Shown: positions 48,131-61,360 of the stretch, one piece after another
Numbering within the stretch: position 1 is the first letter of the stretch
Layout: the number at the start of each line of letters is the position of its first letter
Assembly: GCF_949628215.1 (NCBI RefSeq)
Contig: NC_134311.1
Location: 76,750,090 to 76,814,089 of the forward strand
Direction of reading: 5' to 3'
DNA from: Phalacrocorax aristotelis
Lineage: Eukaryota > Chordata > Aves > Suliformes > Phalacrocoracidae
DNA: 64,000 bases
The notes under the pieces: model-generated
The model's database searches: none
The model's input: only the letters and a program-made list of their open reading frames with translations
Told to the model about the DNA's origin: nothing
Program-made: the position numbers and the translations under genes

Positions 48131-49938
48131 CTCGTAAGGTACAGAATTATTATGTTTGGTTTAGGTAGAAAACCAGAACAGAATTTTTGTTATTGGTGGG
48201 GCTTTTCAACCTTGGAATATAAAATAATGGGATGCTATTAAAATCACTAAAAATTAAGGCCAATGCATAGAGTTATGGCAGTGCTTTCTCTCTGCGGGTT
48301 AGAATGGGTTTCTGAACAATACAGATTTTCCGGTTCTGTATTGTCCTTTTCTACACTGCCAGCTTTTTGTTTTTACTAATAATTCTTAGTATTGGCATGG
48401 TTGAATAAAACAGATCACCTGCCTGAACATAAATATGATTCTCTGATCTTGCAGTAAAATCAGATTATACAGCCTTCCATATTCTCTGCTAGAGGTCATC
48501 CTAGTACCATTTTTTTTTTCTCCCTAGAGACCACTGAGCTTTTTCTCGGATTACCCTCATGTCTTTTGTTGCCGTCTAGTAATTACAGGTAAAAGGATGA
48601 GGTTTTTTGGGGGGAAGTGGTAGTAAACTAGGCCTGTAGGTAGTGTCAAGACTTAGAATCCTGATTTAGTTACAGAAATCCATCTTGGCTGTCACCTTCT
48701 GTTATAAGTTTTTCGCATATCAAATTGTTGCTACAATAATGTCACTATGAATCTATTGTTTTTAATGAACCTATATAAGCTCAGTAATTTCAAATTTCAT
48801 TATTTTATTACTGACATATCTTTTTAGTGCCAATACATTGGCAAAATTAACAGAAATTTCAAGCACTAATAACTTTTCTGTGTCATTTTTGAGAATAAAT
48901 TTTCCAGCCAAATTATACTTTAATTACATCTCCTTTGATCTCCTCTGGAACTAAGGGCTGGAAGGTCCTTCTTGGACCATTGAAAGTCACTTCCCATCAA
49001 AGGCATCCCATACTGGTTATAGTTCTCCTGCTTCTTTAGCCTGTTATGTTTTATTTTGTTTGTCACAACTAAATACAGTGTGCAAGTTGGAAGTTCAATG
49101 ACTGTTTGTAGCAGAGAAGTCTAATATAACTTTATATTAGGTTATCACATTTACACGATTTACTTCTTCTGTCTGACTCCTCATTGTCTGTCAGAACACT
49201 GGGAGAAGTCTTTAGAAAACTTTTCTTCTTGTTATGTAGTTTCTAAATACCCTCCTTATAAGCTTGAAAACCTTCAACCTCTGCTGAATTCTTCACTGTT
49301 ATTTCATCTATTTATGCAATGTGAGAGGGGAGCAGCACAAGGCTAGAGGTAGAGACCTGTCCTGTCCAGTGGAAAACATGACAGACACTCATGTTAGCGG
49401 AAGGTTTGAACTACATCTTGTCCTTTGTGATCCCAATTATAGTCATCAAAAGAGGATCTACTCATCCTTAGAACAGTGCAGATCATTCTACACCAACTTG
49501 CTTTTTAGTTAATAGAAGGCAGACAGCTTCACACCTCTTGCAGTCGTTGCTGCAGTATCCTGTTTCTTTGTGGGTATAACCAGAGTGCAAAATGAGGTGC
49601 TTTTTAACATTGTTTCTCTCAGGTCATCCAAGCAATGACAGAAATGTTGGACACATCTGACCTGAGAAGGCAGCACCCTGACTACTCCACAAGAAGTCAT
49701 AAAAATCATGCCTCTCCCATTAAAAGATTAGTTAGTATCATCCCAATAAAAGCTTTCTTTATTAGATTATCCTTGCTACTTTTGTCTCCAGTATTAGACA
49801 TTTGTTTGTTCCACAATCTCACTGAAAGAAAAAGCCCAATTAAATCAAAGTCTCTATTTCAGTCATGACTGTAATGTCACTTCCCCAGTATGAAGATTCT
49901 GGTTAAGCATGACCTTTTAAATCTACATGACTCTTCTA

Positions 49939-49987
49939 TAAAAAAGGAGATCTAGATAAAGGAGATTCCTAAAGGAGATCCAGATGA
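49939..49987 (+). repeat. Three diverged copies of an AAAGGAGATYY unit
   Basis: AAAGGAGATCTAGAT, AAAGGAGATTCCT and AAAGGAGATCCAGAT follow one another with period about 15 bases. It is a small old minisatellite. Confidence 0.7.
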
Positions 49988-52900
49988 CACACTCATTAAA
50001 GGAAGAAGAAAAACCTCTAAATAAGCTCTTTAACAATGTTTTGCAACAGTTTTGATCAAATTATATTTCCATCTGTACACAGCTGTTGCAATGAAATATT
50101 TAATGCTTTTAATATCATTAATCCAGTATAACGATTTTAAGATACAAATTATCACTCTATATTATTCTATAAACATTCTATAATATTCCTGTATTGTAAT
50201 TATTATATCTTTTTCAAAAAATAACTGCTATGGTTCCTGTATTTCCACTGAATTAACTGTTATTTGGTTTGGTCATCTTCATGAAAGATTCAGGTAGCCA
50301 TGATGACAATCATTTCAAATGTCATTTTTATCTTTTCAGCCATGTCTTCAGTCAAAATTCCACTCTAAATGGGGATTATTTTTTAGGTTATCAATCTGTG
50401 AGGTGAAGAAATGGAACTGTTCTTAAAAATAATTATAACTTGCAATATCATTGTTCTATTTCTTTTCCAAGTGTCTTTTTTACTGTCCTTAATTCTCTTT
50501 CAGATACATAATTCCAGAAAATAAATGCAGTATATTTGTCAGTTATTATTGACAGATATTTTATAAAGCCAGGAAAATATATTTTTCTATTCGATTAAAG
50601 TATTGTGTTCTCACACTGAATGACACCCAGCATAACTGTTATCTGTCTAGCAAATGAGGAATAAGATTCAGCCAAGATGCAAGAGAAAAAGATTTTGTCT
50701 TACTTTTCTAAAACATTATGTAGACAACTACCCTAACTATCCTGATGATGGTGACTGGATTATAGCCAAATTCCTTCCCTGAGCAGGGGGTAAAGAATGA
50801 ATGAGCTGCTAAAGAGAACTTCATTTCCAAACTGGAATTGGCTTAGTACCCTGTGATTACCAGGAACACTTCAAATGTACAGACACTCCTACAAATTCAG
50901 GCAGAAAGCCAGCAGAGAAAGTTGAGAAGTTGGTAAGTTAATATTAATATCCTACTTGTGTTTAAGTGATAATTAGCTACAGATAGTGAATAAGTGTATT
51001 AGGATCATGAATGCATTCACTTTTAAATTTGTAAAAATAGGAGGTTCCCTACACTCTTTACTGTAACGTCCAATAACTTTCAGGCTCTCAGTTGCCTAAT
51101 ATATTATCCCTTCTAAGGGTCTGTTCTGATGATATTAAGGGAGAGAAACGTCCATGTATTTGTGGTAAACTTCAGTGATGTTGCCTTTTAATACATGAGG
51201 GCTAATAAAGTTTTAAATTGACAGACAGAAAGACCATGAAAGGCCATTGTTTAAGTTACTTATTTTGCTCTGCAGTGCATTTCCTTTCTTCTATTCAGCT
51301 CATGTTATCAAATCCATAACTGTGGCAATCAAGAACATCTGCATTTTCCTCCTTGTATAAAGTTTTGTATATTGTATCAAAATCAAAAACATTGATGTAG
51401 TGATTTGGGAGACCAGTGTTTTATATGAAGTGTCAGTATAACCCCATGTAAGCAATGTTTCTTACTGGTAATGTGTTGACAGCATACAATATATTGTTAA
51501 AGTGCAATGCCTAAGAAAACAGACAGTTGCCCTTCATTTTGAGCTCTAAAATGTAGGACGCTCCTGACAGTCCAAAAGCAGCACCTGAAAAGTTTGTAGT
51601 TTTGTTTTCAGATACCCATCTGACATAGCTCTGCTGGCTTCTATTCATCTACTTCATGATATAGTGCTAGAAATGTATCTGTATTTCTGCTCTATTATAT
51701 GGATGCAAGTTGCGCAACAATTTCATGTTAACTCCTATCTTGCATCCCCTGAGGCTCCTAGTCCTATTTCATTGCAGTGTTTCAGGACTGAACACAAGGA
51801 CAGTATAACACCTCTTTGTTAGACCACCAGGCTTCAAAACTTCAGGAAGCCCTGACAATTTTGTGGAATGCATTGTGCCCTAGTCCTCTCTGCCCTTAAG
51901 TGGAAGGTAAGAGAACAATTAGGTTTCTTAACCACAACAGCAAACTAAGCTTGAGTTCAAAGGAACAAATAAATAACAGTGTTCCAGCCCTGAACTCTGC
52001 AAGAGATCTCCACGTTGGCCCTAGGAAACACACCCATCAGAAGTGTGGTCTACAAAGGATAGGGCAGTAATCACCTTAAAAACTTGAGCTTACCCAAAAA
52101 TTCTCTAGTCCTTTTTTTACTATATACAGGACAACAGGTAAGAAGGCTTTTAATTTGGGTGCTTTTCTCTTCCCGTCTAGGTCACGGTGAACTAATATGG
52201 AAAAACGCTCTTGGAAAGGCCCTGGAAAATAAGTAGTTTCCTGAGGCTCATTCACATCTACAGGGTGGGGTTAATCTGTCTTAAAGTTGCAGAATTGAAT
52301 TCTTAGCAACAAAGATGTTCAGGAAATGTAACTTCTTTTTTACAAGAAAAACCAGTATTCTAACGCTGTTATCATTTGAAACTAGAAAACAATCCAAATT
52401 TTCAAATCTTTGCACCTGCACCATTTTTAAGCCATATAAATAGAAAAGTAATTTTATTCAGAAACATTGAAAAAATTTGTTTATACAGTGCTAACAAAGT
52501 ATATTTCCTACTTGCTGTGGTGTACAAATACAATACTGAAAATGTTGTAAAACCTTACCAAATGAATCAAAACAATGAAGATGGAGTCAAACATTAATAC
52601 TTCCACAAACAGATGATTCTCTTCTTGGCATATCAAATAGTCTCAACTTTATTTTAAAGAGAAAAAAAATAATGCCACTTCAGAAAATGTCAGTAGAATG
52701 ATTATGGTTCCTAAAATCTGTTTTTTGGGGGTTTTTCTTCCTGACAGAATTTTATCACTATTTGTTTTGACTAGGTTTACATATGGATTCTGATCTAATT
52801 CAGCTTTCCAAACAAAACCCTTTTAGGGGGGTTCCTACTTCCCACTCTCTCACACAGTACAATGCTAAGTACAGATCTCTTCCCTTCTCTGGCCTTACTC

Positions 52901-53496
52901 AGAGCTGTTCAGCAAATCTCTGAATACAGATCACCTCCGAAGCACTGCAGAACTGGGCTGTGCATCCCAGGACCTCCTCCGGTATGTGTGCTGGACGTGT
53001 TCCCTGTTACTTGTATTACTGTCCCTTCTATCAGAGAACATAATCTTCTTCATCACAGTGACACCCCGGTTTGTGCCTTCTAGTTCTTACTGGTGAAGTC
53101 ATGCAGTTGTCTGATACTTAGGTGAGAACCATGTGTTACGAATTTTCTTAATGAAAATTTCCTGGTAGCTGGAAGTAAATCCACTTCATCAATAGCATGT
53201 GTCTATACCGCTGAAAGTGTTTGCTCTCAAAACCCATACCTCATTTTTTTCCTTAATCACCCACTTCCTTCTGCCGTGTATGAAACTAGCTGACTCCGTG
53301 GTCTGACTGAGCACGTTCAGGAAATGAACCCTAGTGGCAGCACATCTGCCCAGCCAGGCAAGATGCCAGATCAGGTGCTGTAGCGGGCTGGTTGCAATGG
53401 GCAGAAGTTACAGTCTGACACTCACATGGCTGCTTTGGAGGGAATTGCCTTCCAGCAAGTTTTCTTGGGTTTAGGGCAATTGCTGTACACCAACAC

Positions 53497-53602
53497 AATC
53501 ATAGAATCATAGAATCATTAAGGTTGGAAAGGCCTCTAGGATCAAGTCCAACCATCAACCAACACTATAATGTCTCCTAAACCATGCCCTGAAGTGCCAA
53601 AT
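53497..53602 (-). mobile_element. CR1 LINE 3' tail, minus orientation
   Basis: About 106 bases match the 3' UTR of an avian CR1 in reverse: AATCATAGAATCATAGAATC octamers at the left edge (TATGATTC units on the element's strand), then AAGGTTGGAAAGGCCTCTAG, then AAGTCCAACCATCAACCAAC and the tract ending GAAGTGCCAA. The copy is short, 5'-truncated and only lightly diverged from the common avian tail, so it is probably younger than the fragments near 32 kb. No target duplication is obvious. Confidence 0.9.
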
Positions 53603-56600
53603 TCCTAGTCAGGAATTAGGAATTCTGGCTGATCAATGTGGTTCCAGAAAAGACTGTGCAAGATCCAATTTTTAGATGCTTTTAATCACAAAGGAGGAAA
53701 ACATGACAAGTATGAAGGAAAATTGGGGTAATATAGCATGAAGATTATAGGAGAACGTGTTTGTTTTCAGCTCAGATAGCAAATACCAGTTCAGATAATG
53801 TGTATTTCATTTAAAATTATTGCACAGAGTAAAAGTGACATGAACACTATATACCATATCATAATTCTTACATTCATTCACTACTGTAGGCCAGTTTTGG
53901 CATTTAACACAAAAGCACAGGGGAAAACATGATAGGAAATTGGTATTATAGGCCTAAATGACTTACTGTAAGTATTTTAGTTACACTGACTTTGTTCTGT
54001 TCCTGGTTTGAATCAATTTTATGGACCATATTTCAGAAAGGATTCACATCAAGCATTGTCTGCTTCATATAGGTACCGTATATTGTAGATTTAGGCAAAG
54101 TATAAATTCAGTTAAATGCCTCTGGATGAATGATATTTTGCAGTGCCACGTGTATATATAACAAAAATATCAGTAAGGGGATTCTAGGACAGGCATTATT
54201 TTTGCATCAAGTTTTAATCACAGTAATTGGTGCTGGCTGACAGTATAGCCTTTTGGCAGATGTTTCTTACCTCTGGGTATCATAACTCTCTTACATTTCT
54301 ATGTCACAAATTACCATAGAGAGGGAAAAAAATGCCAAGAAAGTGCAAGTTCCAACCTGATCATTTTCATAGAACCATAGAGTTTCATAACAATTCTTAG
54401 CAATACTCATCTACATAAGGTTTGCAAGTGTTCTTTCATTGAGCTTTACAACCACTCTGAGAAATACATAGCATTGACACCTACTTCCCACTGAGAGCAG
54501 ATTGACCTATCATCCTTTATGAAAACAGTCAGTTATTGTCAGAATGAAACAAAGACCATCAGATGCATGCATACTGCTGGGGTTAGGTCCCCACCATTTC
54601 TTTGTGCTCTTTGCCCTGCGGATTCTGCACACACTTAGATGTAACCAAGAACAAAATACTAGAGGACTTGGGGTCAATACAGTTCTCAACCTGGAGACAT
54701 ATCACTTGTTAATTCACACTTAGACATTTATAACAATGCCTTTATGCCACCTTTAATGTTAGAAGATCAGGTATTCAACTTTCTAACAGCAAAGCTTTGG
54801 CAGTTCTTCAGCAGATTTCATGCATATAAAGAAATGCAATACTCAACCCTTCCAGCCCTTGTTCAAAACAAATTGAAGACTGATCACACATAGTGAACTT
54901 CAAGTTAGAAAAAATGTCTGTTAACTGATGTGAATTAAAGCAGGCTAAAATAAGGGTGTATTGCTTTCATTGAGGGAATAAGGGGGTAAACAACCAACAC
55001 AAATGCATATTAGAGACCAACTACATTTGTTTTTTGCTTGTTCTGCAGAAGTGTCAGACTTTTATATCCTTTCCTCTGCTGACATTTTACTCATGCACTT
55101 TCTTAACACTGATTTACGTATCAATAACTTTATATTGTTGCTTAATATCACTTCTGATTTTAGCCTGGTATAATTCTCTACTGTTATATGCCTATTTGTA
55201 GTTCACAGCTATTTTCTTTTCCATAAATATCCATTGCGTCATATAGCTCTGAGGGATTTATCTCAAGAAAATGCAGTCCCCGGAGCAGCATTACAGCCCT
55301 GGAGAACTGTGAAAATAATAATTCATAACAGAAGTTAGTAGCTACTGTTGATGTTGTTAAGCTTTATCCCATGGTACTGAAAGGAAAATTGAGGCTAGAA
55401 TACTGTTTATTTGCCCTACAAATCAGTGTACATAGACACCTCAGATGCAGACGTACAGAGGTTTCCCTGTCTGTCTCTTAGTGCCCAACTAGAAACTTTC
55501 ATTCACACAGTCCTAAAGGCAATCTCATTTGGAGGGTATTCCTGAAATGTAATCAATATTGCTAGTGATACTGTGCAATACTTCTTAGTTGTTTCCATAA
55601 AATCTGTTGTGTTTTCAGAGCCACGTAAAATATTTACAGCATCTGTCAGAGAAAATTCATGGTTATACCTGTGATTGTCTTCAAGACTAAATTAAATCTT
55701 GCAGTCACCCTACAGCACCCGTGGCTGCTTAGAAAAAAGAACTGTAACAGCAATGAATTTGTTCTAAAATGATGCTTCTTCTCCAGTGATTTCAAAATCA
55801 AATAGTCGCAAGATGCTTCTTTGTGCATTTTGACATTCTGCTTCTTGGATTTTCTGCTTTTTTCTGTATGTTATTTTTTGTTAGAACTAGGGCCTTTCAT
55901 AACGCAATATTTCTTATGTGGAGGAAAGACAGGGATCTTTTTGCAACATTAACTTATATTGCAAATACTCTATTCTATTTGCCAATTAACTCATAATCCA
56001 GAACCCTATGACTCAGAACAGCCCTAGTGAAGCTGCTTGCAATAAAACAACACTTACCTGTCACCCAGTGGGACCTTAAATTCATGCACATTTCACTTAA
56101 ACCCAAACTGCATGCCACATCGTCCACTTACAAAAGTGCAAAACCACATGTCTTCTTACAGCTCAGTCACCTCAATAAAAGCCCTTGAGAGACTGACCGA
56201 AGAGGAAGAATAAAATTCAATAATGAATTAAACCTCCTTCATCAGGATATGAGGAAACCAAACATTTTCCAGTCAGGCTCAACTTGTTCTTTAATGGTCT
56301 AAGAGCCAGTATAACAATACAAACAGGAAAATAACATAGCAAAGAAATTAACTCCTCCCTTTTCTCTTTTAATTGGCTTTGATTTTTTCTTCTGAAGTAA
56401 AATGTGCTGCCGTGCTGCAACAGTAATCTGTGCTCCAAAGCTGCCTCAAAGCCTCTAGACCCAAAGCCATGTTGCAACAGCTCTTTAGTGATGGAAAGTA
56501 AAAGATGTTATGGAGAAGCCTGTGAGAACTGGGTAGAAATTTTTGAAGGAAGGTAATTACTCAGGAGTCATCATCAGAGCAAAGCAAGTAATTGCCAGTA

Positions 56601-57919
56601 CCAGTCATAGCAGTTTTAAGACTGCCATGAGTTTTTCAACAGCTCATGAGACCTTGTGAAGCAGAGAGCACAGATAGGAGGGTAGAAGCTTACATGGAAC
56701 ATACTTGAATCTTGCTTGAGGAAAATAAATATTGTTCACAATCATCTGTAGTTAGATGTTATCGCTTTGCCCTCAGCATGTTGCTATCTGTGGTGTTGTA
56801 TGAATAGAAGGCACTTACAGAATAATGTTACACCTCAGGAATTACATCTCCTGCAAGCAGAAGGGCATCTGTAAGGGCTTCCTTGAGTCCTCACAGGACT
56901 TGTCTGTTGCAGCAATTTGGGATACAAATAGTAGTCAAGACTCCCCTTGAGACTCAGCTCCTTTACAGTTGGAAAACCTACACATATTCTTGATCTCTGT
57001 CTTGAAGAAGATGGTCTGAAATATGACCCATGTGAATCACCATTGTTTGAGGAGAACTATAGAATGCAGGGAAGAAAACAGAAGTGACTGCATAGGATGG
57101 AAAAGATCAGTCTTTCACACTTAATACCTGTATCTTGGGGACAGAGTTACCAGGAAGAGTAGACCAGTTATATCTATGGAAGATGTTCCATGTCATTCAT
57201 TTGGTTAGTGGATCCTCCATAGTTTTTATACATTAATTTCTGTGGCAAGGTAGGCTCACAGTGGGAGTCATTAAATGTCAATGTGTATCCCAGCTGTAAC
57301 TGCCTTCTTCCTTGTCTAGCTTTAGGTTCTTTGCTGGTAAAACAGTTTAATAACCTTAGAGACCACAGCAACAAAGTGTGTATTTGTGTATAGAGTTTGA
57401 AGAAATCCTTTTTTTACCTTAACTTCCGTACTCACCTGACTAGCTGGTGCCTGACAACGCTTCCTTACATCAAAGAATGTAAGAGTGGCACAGTGTAATT
57501 GTCCAAGGGATAATCTTTTTCTTCTGGAAAACCAGTGGAATGTCACCAGGATCCCAATAGTAAGGTGACTTGCATTTTACTTCTTCCACTTTATATGCTA
57601 GAATTCATTCTTGTTTACATGTAATATCAGTCCCTGTAGGGCCTATGTAGGGCTCAGATTTTCTGTGTTGGGCCATGTCTCAGGTCCTACCCTGAGTGTA
57701 CAGTACAATTCAAGACAAATGTCAGTATGCAACAGGAAGCTACAAATAAAGAACATGTGATATGCCTAGGTAGTATTTGGCAGAACAAGTCTAATCCACC
57801 TCTGTGAGAAAAGGAAGACTTTGCAAGACAAATACTTTCTGATAGAAGCATGGGAGAGTAGACCATGAATACAAAAAATAGCAGAAATCTCTGGAAAAGA
57901 TACATTGGTGGGAAAACTG
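53603..57919. other. Intergenic DNA downstream of SYT4
   Basis: About 4.3 kb of AT-rich sequence between the CR1 tail and the probable SYT4 polyadenylation site. I see no exon, RNA gene or repeat. It would hold downstream SYT4 sequence if the 3' UTR is longer than proposed. Confidence 0.5.
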
Positions 57920-57948
57920 TTTTGGGATGGGATGAACGAAAGCAGCGG

Positions 57949-57954
57949 TTTATT
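57949..57954 (-). terminator. SYT4: Candidate distal polyadenylation signal of SYT4
   Basis: An AATAAA on the minus strand (TTTATT on plus), about 3.08 kb after the stop. It is the farthest candidate before sequence loses 3' UTR character. The U-rich element expected downstream is only moderate. Confidence 0.35.
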
Positions 57955-59534
57955 CTTGTCTTACACACATGGCACAACATACAGAACTGGCACAAATAAC
58001 TTACAAAATCTCATACACCATGCTTCCTCTCAAATAGCTTCTATTAAGTTACAACACCATAACAAATCAGGTATTTAGTTACGACAGATCTCCAGACATG
58101 GATAGTCTTCCATTCAAGGAGTTATTATTTTTGTAAGCTACTTCGACAAACATCATTTTTTACATGTTTAATACAGTACAGTGTCTTTAACAGAGTTCAA
58201 GATATTCACAATGAGAACTGGATACTTTATAAAACAGCAGAATTTCTCATCTCGATACAGGTCTACATTCGCTCCTGCCTTGTCTAGATGTGTTACAAGT
58301 CATCTTTACTCAACTTTCCAAGCCAAACATTGCTTTAAATGAAAAAAAAAAAATTCTATTTACAGGGGGTTTTTTAGATTTAATAAAAATGCCTTTCCTT
58401 CCCTTTCCCATTCCTACACCCTACCCCCAGCAACAACTGGCATTTAGCTGGTAGAAATATTAACCCTCAAGATTCTATAGAAACTTAAAAAAAAAAATCG
58501 ATGATGACTTGTTGGGTACAAAATGAAAGATGGTCACAGCCCATCATCTGTTCAAAAAGGTGGGGTTTTTGTCTTCTAATATCAGGATTTGTGTCCAATG
58601 AAGAAAGATTACTCCTGACATCTGATTTTTAGAGATAATATACTACTTATGGGCCAATATACAAAAACCTCATTTTTTTTTTAATTACAAGGTGTCCCAC
58701 TCTCTTTCATGCAATCACCTTCAGTATAAGGTTCTTTACTTACTAGAAATTGTAACAACTCTGGCTGTGTGGTACTAACTTAAATTCTCCCAGGCTCTGT
58801 CAGATCAAACAGTGTCTCCCCTTATCCTTGTCCCACTGATATTTCTGGGTTGACTCACAACAAGAGTTTTGATCCGTGATTGCACTTCAAACCCCACTGA
58901 AGCTTGTGGGCATCTTTCTTTTGAACTGATGGCTTTGGATTAGCTCTGCTTGAACATGGCTGGCAAACTCTAGCCCTTAAGCAGTTAATCATCTTTCTAA
59001 AGAAATAAGCAAAAAGGATTCCTCTCCTTTATACATACAATACGCAGTATTTTTACATTAAGCATTATCATAAAAAGCATGTTTATGTTATTTTGAAAAT
59101 GTATTTTTACAGAACTTTATAAACACTATTATATCAAACACATTCTCAAAAACTGGAGAAAATACCGACACAAAACCTGGAAGAGCCTCAATAGAATTCT
59201 TCCAGTACTATTTTTCTACTTGCATATTTCATATTTCAGTGTCCTTTACTGCAATTTGGCCATATGAGAACAGGTAAAGTTGACAACAAATCTCCAACAG
59301 TTTTGAATAAGACCAGGATCTGTTGTTTAATGAAAGAAATTTGACATCAAAGTATGCTTTTACCTGGCATGCCCATTTTGCTACCTTTACCTGCAATACC
59401 ATAATCCCCAAATAATCTCACTCACTACAGTGGGATTACACATGACAAAATGACAGATGCAAAAATACTGAAAACGATGATTTTCTACTTTTAAAATCCT
59501 TCTTATGTCAACAACTAACATCATTATATTCTTC

Positions 59535-59540
59535 TTTATT
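59535..59540 (-). terminator. SYT4: Candidate internal polyadenylation signal of SYT4
   Basis: A minus-strand AATAAA in an AU-rich context about 1.5 kb after the stop; it could give a shorter transcript form. Confidence 0.3.
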
Positions 59541-60851
59541 TATATTGTAATTGAAAATTAGGTAAAAGCAATATTTGCAAAGAGTTCCGTGTCAGAAATC
59601 AGTGTACAAACTTTAGGAAATACTCTGCTCATAGTTGTGCTATTATTTTGAAAGCCTAAAATTCTAACTGGTGTGACCAAGAGTAAATTTCACCAGTCTA
59701 AATGTTACACTTGATACTCCCCCAGCCTGGCACAGTTTAAGTTCAAACATACATATGTCACACTAACATTAAATCAGGATGTTATTTTCCCTTACCACCA
59801 CCAATTTTCAGTACAATCAGTAATGGACATTAATACATATAATCTAAGTGAGATGCAGTTTTCAAGTAGTTTGACTAACATAATGGTGGATAAATTATAA
59901 TGTGAGCTTGGTTTCCTATAATGCAAAAGTTTAAAAATTCATTAAACTTAGTATTTTGGGAGCAGTCTTATGGACTGTAATGACATTACTTACAGTTCAG
60001 GAAGTTAAACAGCAGAATAAGCTTTTGATCTCTGTCTCACGATTTTGTTCTTTAATGAAACAATAGAACAACTCTTCAGTAAGTATTATTTAATGGCTTG
60101 AAATATAATTGGTGAAAAGTCATTACTGTAATGTCCTGTATGTTACCTCATCTCAACAGAAAAGCTTTCCTATGGCTTGAAATGCTTAGAGTGTAATCCT
60201 TGCTAGAGGTAAAAAATTCAAGCCATATCTAATCCCAACTTCTAGCTATACTATAACATGTGCAGTCACCCATAAAGGAGCCCTTTTAACAAGACAATGT
60301 ATGTTAACTTGCACAACAATTTGTAGATTTTATCTATCTCCATCACTGTAATAAAACAAGTTATATATATACATATTAAAAAAATCCAAGTGTAAATACA
60401 GTATTTCCACACATAAAACAACTACTTGCACATGATGTGATATGTAAAGCAAAATTGCTGAAATTGCTGAAAATCTTTTCAGTCTTTGGGATGATCAACG
60501 TGTAAGTAACCAAAACTTACAAATAATGATTGAATTTTCATAAAAGAAGGTTTTTGGTGGAGGGGCAGGACGAATTCTGCTCCTACACACCCTCATTCCC
60601 CATGGCTTTTACAGATTTATCCCCTTCCTTAAATAAGCCACAGGTGGTTTTTTTTTTTTTAGGTCTAGTGGTATATTTTAATGAGGTTATCTTCTGTGTA
60701 ACACTATTATTAAGGTTTCCAGTGACTTTTTCATAAAACATAGTCTGTTCTTATTAAAGTCTATAGTATTTCAGAAGTTTCAGGCTATCTGAACTTCAGA
60801 AGAATATGAATCTGATCCAATTATGTTAAAGTCTAATGAAACAGACATTCC

Positions 60852-60910
60852 TTTATTTACTGTGAAAATTTAATTACCTTCTGTTCTGATAATTCAATCC
60901 AGTTTTTATT
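60852..60910 (-). terminator. SYT4: Two stop-proximal AATAAA hexamers of SYT4
   Basis: Minus-strand AATAAA hexamers at 60905-60910 and 60852-60857 lie 126-184 bases after the stop codon. Use of either would give a very short 3' UTR; they may be silent. Confidence 0.25.
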
Positions 60911-61035
60911 CCCCCAACTCCTAAAAAAAAGTCTTGTAGTTACAAGCCTGTAATTATACATAGCAAAGAAAGAAAACTGCTCCTTGCCTATGGAAATATA
61001 TATAGTTTTTCAAGTTCCAACTCCTCCCTAAGCTG

Positions 61036-61343
61036 CTAACCATCACACAACATATGCCATTTGGCAATTTGTCTCCTAGGATATTCACAAATTTCTTTCC
61101 AGTGCTCTCCAGCTGTTCCTTCTGCTGAAGATCCTAAGGTTAACCGGCCAATGACCTCATTCCTTGACCCCCTATCTGAATCTAAAACCAAAAATTCAAT
61201 GCTGATATCATCAAGGCCCTCACAAGGAATGTCAAAGACAAACAATTCATTGAACACTGCATTCGGGGTGCATTTCTTCACATGGGTTTTCTTTTTAGAA
61301 ATTCTCTTCTTAGCATGGTACAGGTTCACTTTGACGTAAGGAT
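61036..61343 (-). CDS. SYT4: SYT4 terminal coding exon (C2B domain C-terminus)
   Basis: Synaptotagmin 4 is a vesicle membrane protein of neurons and endocrine cells that modulates dense-core vesicle and BDNF/oxytocin release; it has an N-terminal membrane anchor and tandem C2A and C2B domains (family knowledge). This exon encodes the last 102 residues, most of C2B. It opens with the split codon for D in [14 protein letters not shown], carries the polybasic strand [13 protein letters not shown] that binds acidic lipids and effectors, the Ca2+-binding loop 3 as [14 protein letters not shown] (two aspartates, with glutamate at the last ligand position), and the WHML motif of the synaptotagmin C-terminus, ending LCDG and TAG at 61036-61038. 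The acceptor is a clean TTTTCATTGCAG/AT at 61344, so the preceding exon ends in phase 1. [18 protein letters not shown] identifies SYT4 rather than SYT11, its closest paralogue, which I consider the only alternative. Earlier exons are not found in the remaining 2.7 kb. Confidence 0.95.
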
Positions 61344-61360
61344 CTGCAATGAAAAGAAAG
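61344..61360 (-). promoter_or_regulatory. SYT4: SYT4 last-intron splice acceptor
   Basis: On the minus strand the intron ends in a pyrimidine-rich TTTCTTTTCATTGCAG immediately before the exon. The AG occupies 61345-61344. Confidence 0.9.

Larger units (their letters stand above)
35104..53496. other. Long unique AT-rich intergenic stretch
   Basis: About 18.4 kb without a recognisable gene or transposon. It contains a T16 plus (GGT)n tract at 40064-40093, three tandem 8-base units at 46027-46051, an A/C-rich low-complexity run at about 46789-46833, three diverged 15-base units at 49939-49987, and two stretches with enhancer-like word content (42440-42905 and 47877-48130). All open frames are short and without motifs. 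Confidence 0.55.
57920..61035 (-). other. SYT4: Probable SYT4 3' UTR
   Basis: The sequence follows the SYT4 stop codon on the minus strand. SYT4 messages in other vertebrates have long AU-rich 3' UTRs of a few kilobases (family knowledge). The AT-rich, coding-free composition here and the AATAAA hexamers at several distances fit this. The distal hexamer at 57949-57954 would give about 3.1 kb; nearer ones would give about 0.15 or 1.5 kb. The left limit is an inference from that hexamer. Confidence 0.45.

Noticed and set aside
48945..49025. Sequence resembling an old CR1 tail (GGGCTGGAAGGTCCTTCTTG and following)
   Set aside because: Only one weak block matches, without octamers or neighbouring blocks; too little to call.
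54368..54390. CATAGAACCATAGAG resembling CR1 octamers
   Set aside because: There are only two imperfect units and no adjoining CR1 3' UTR sequence.
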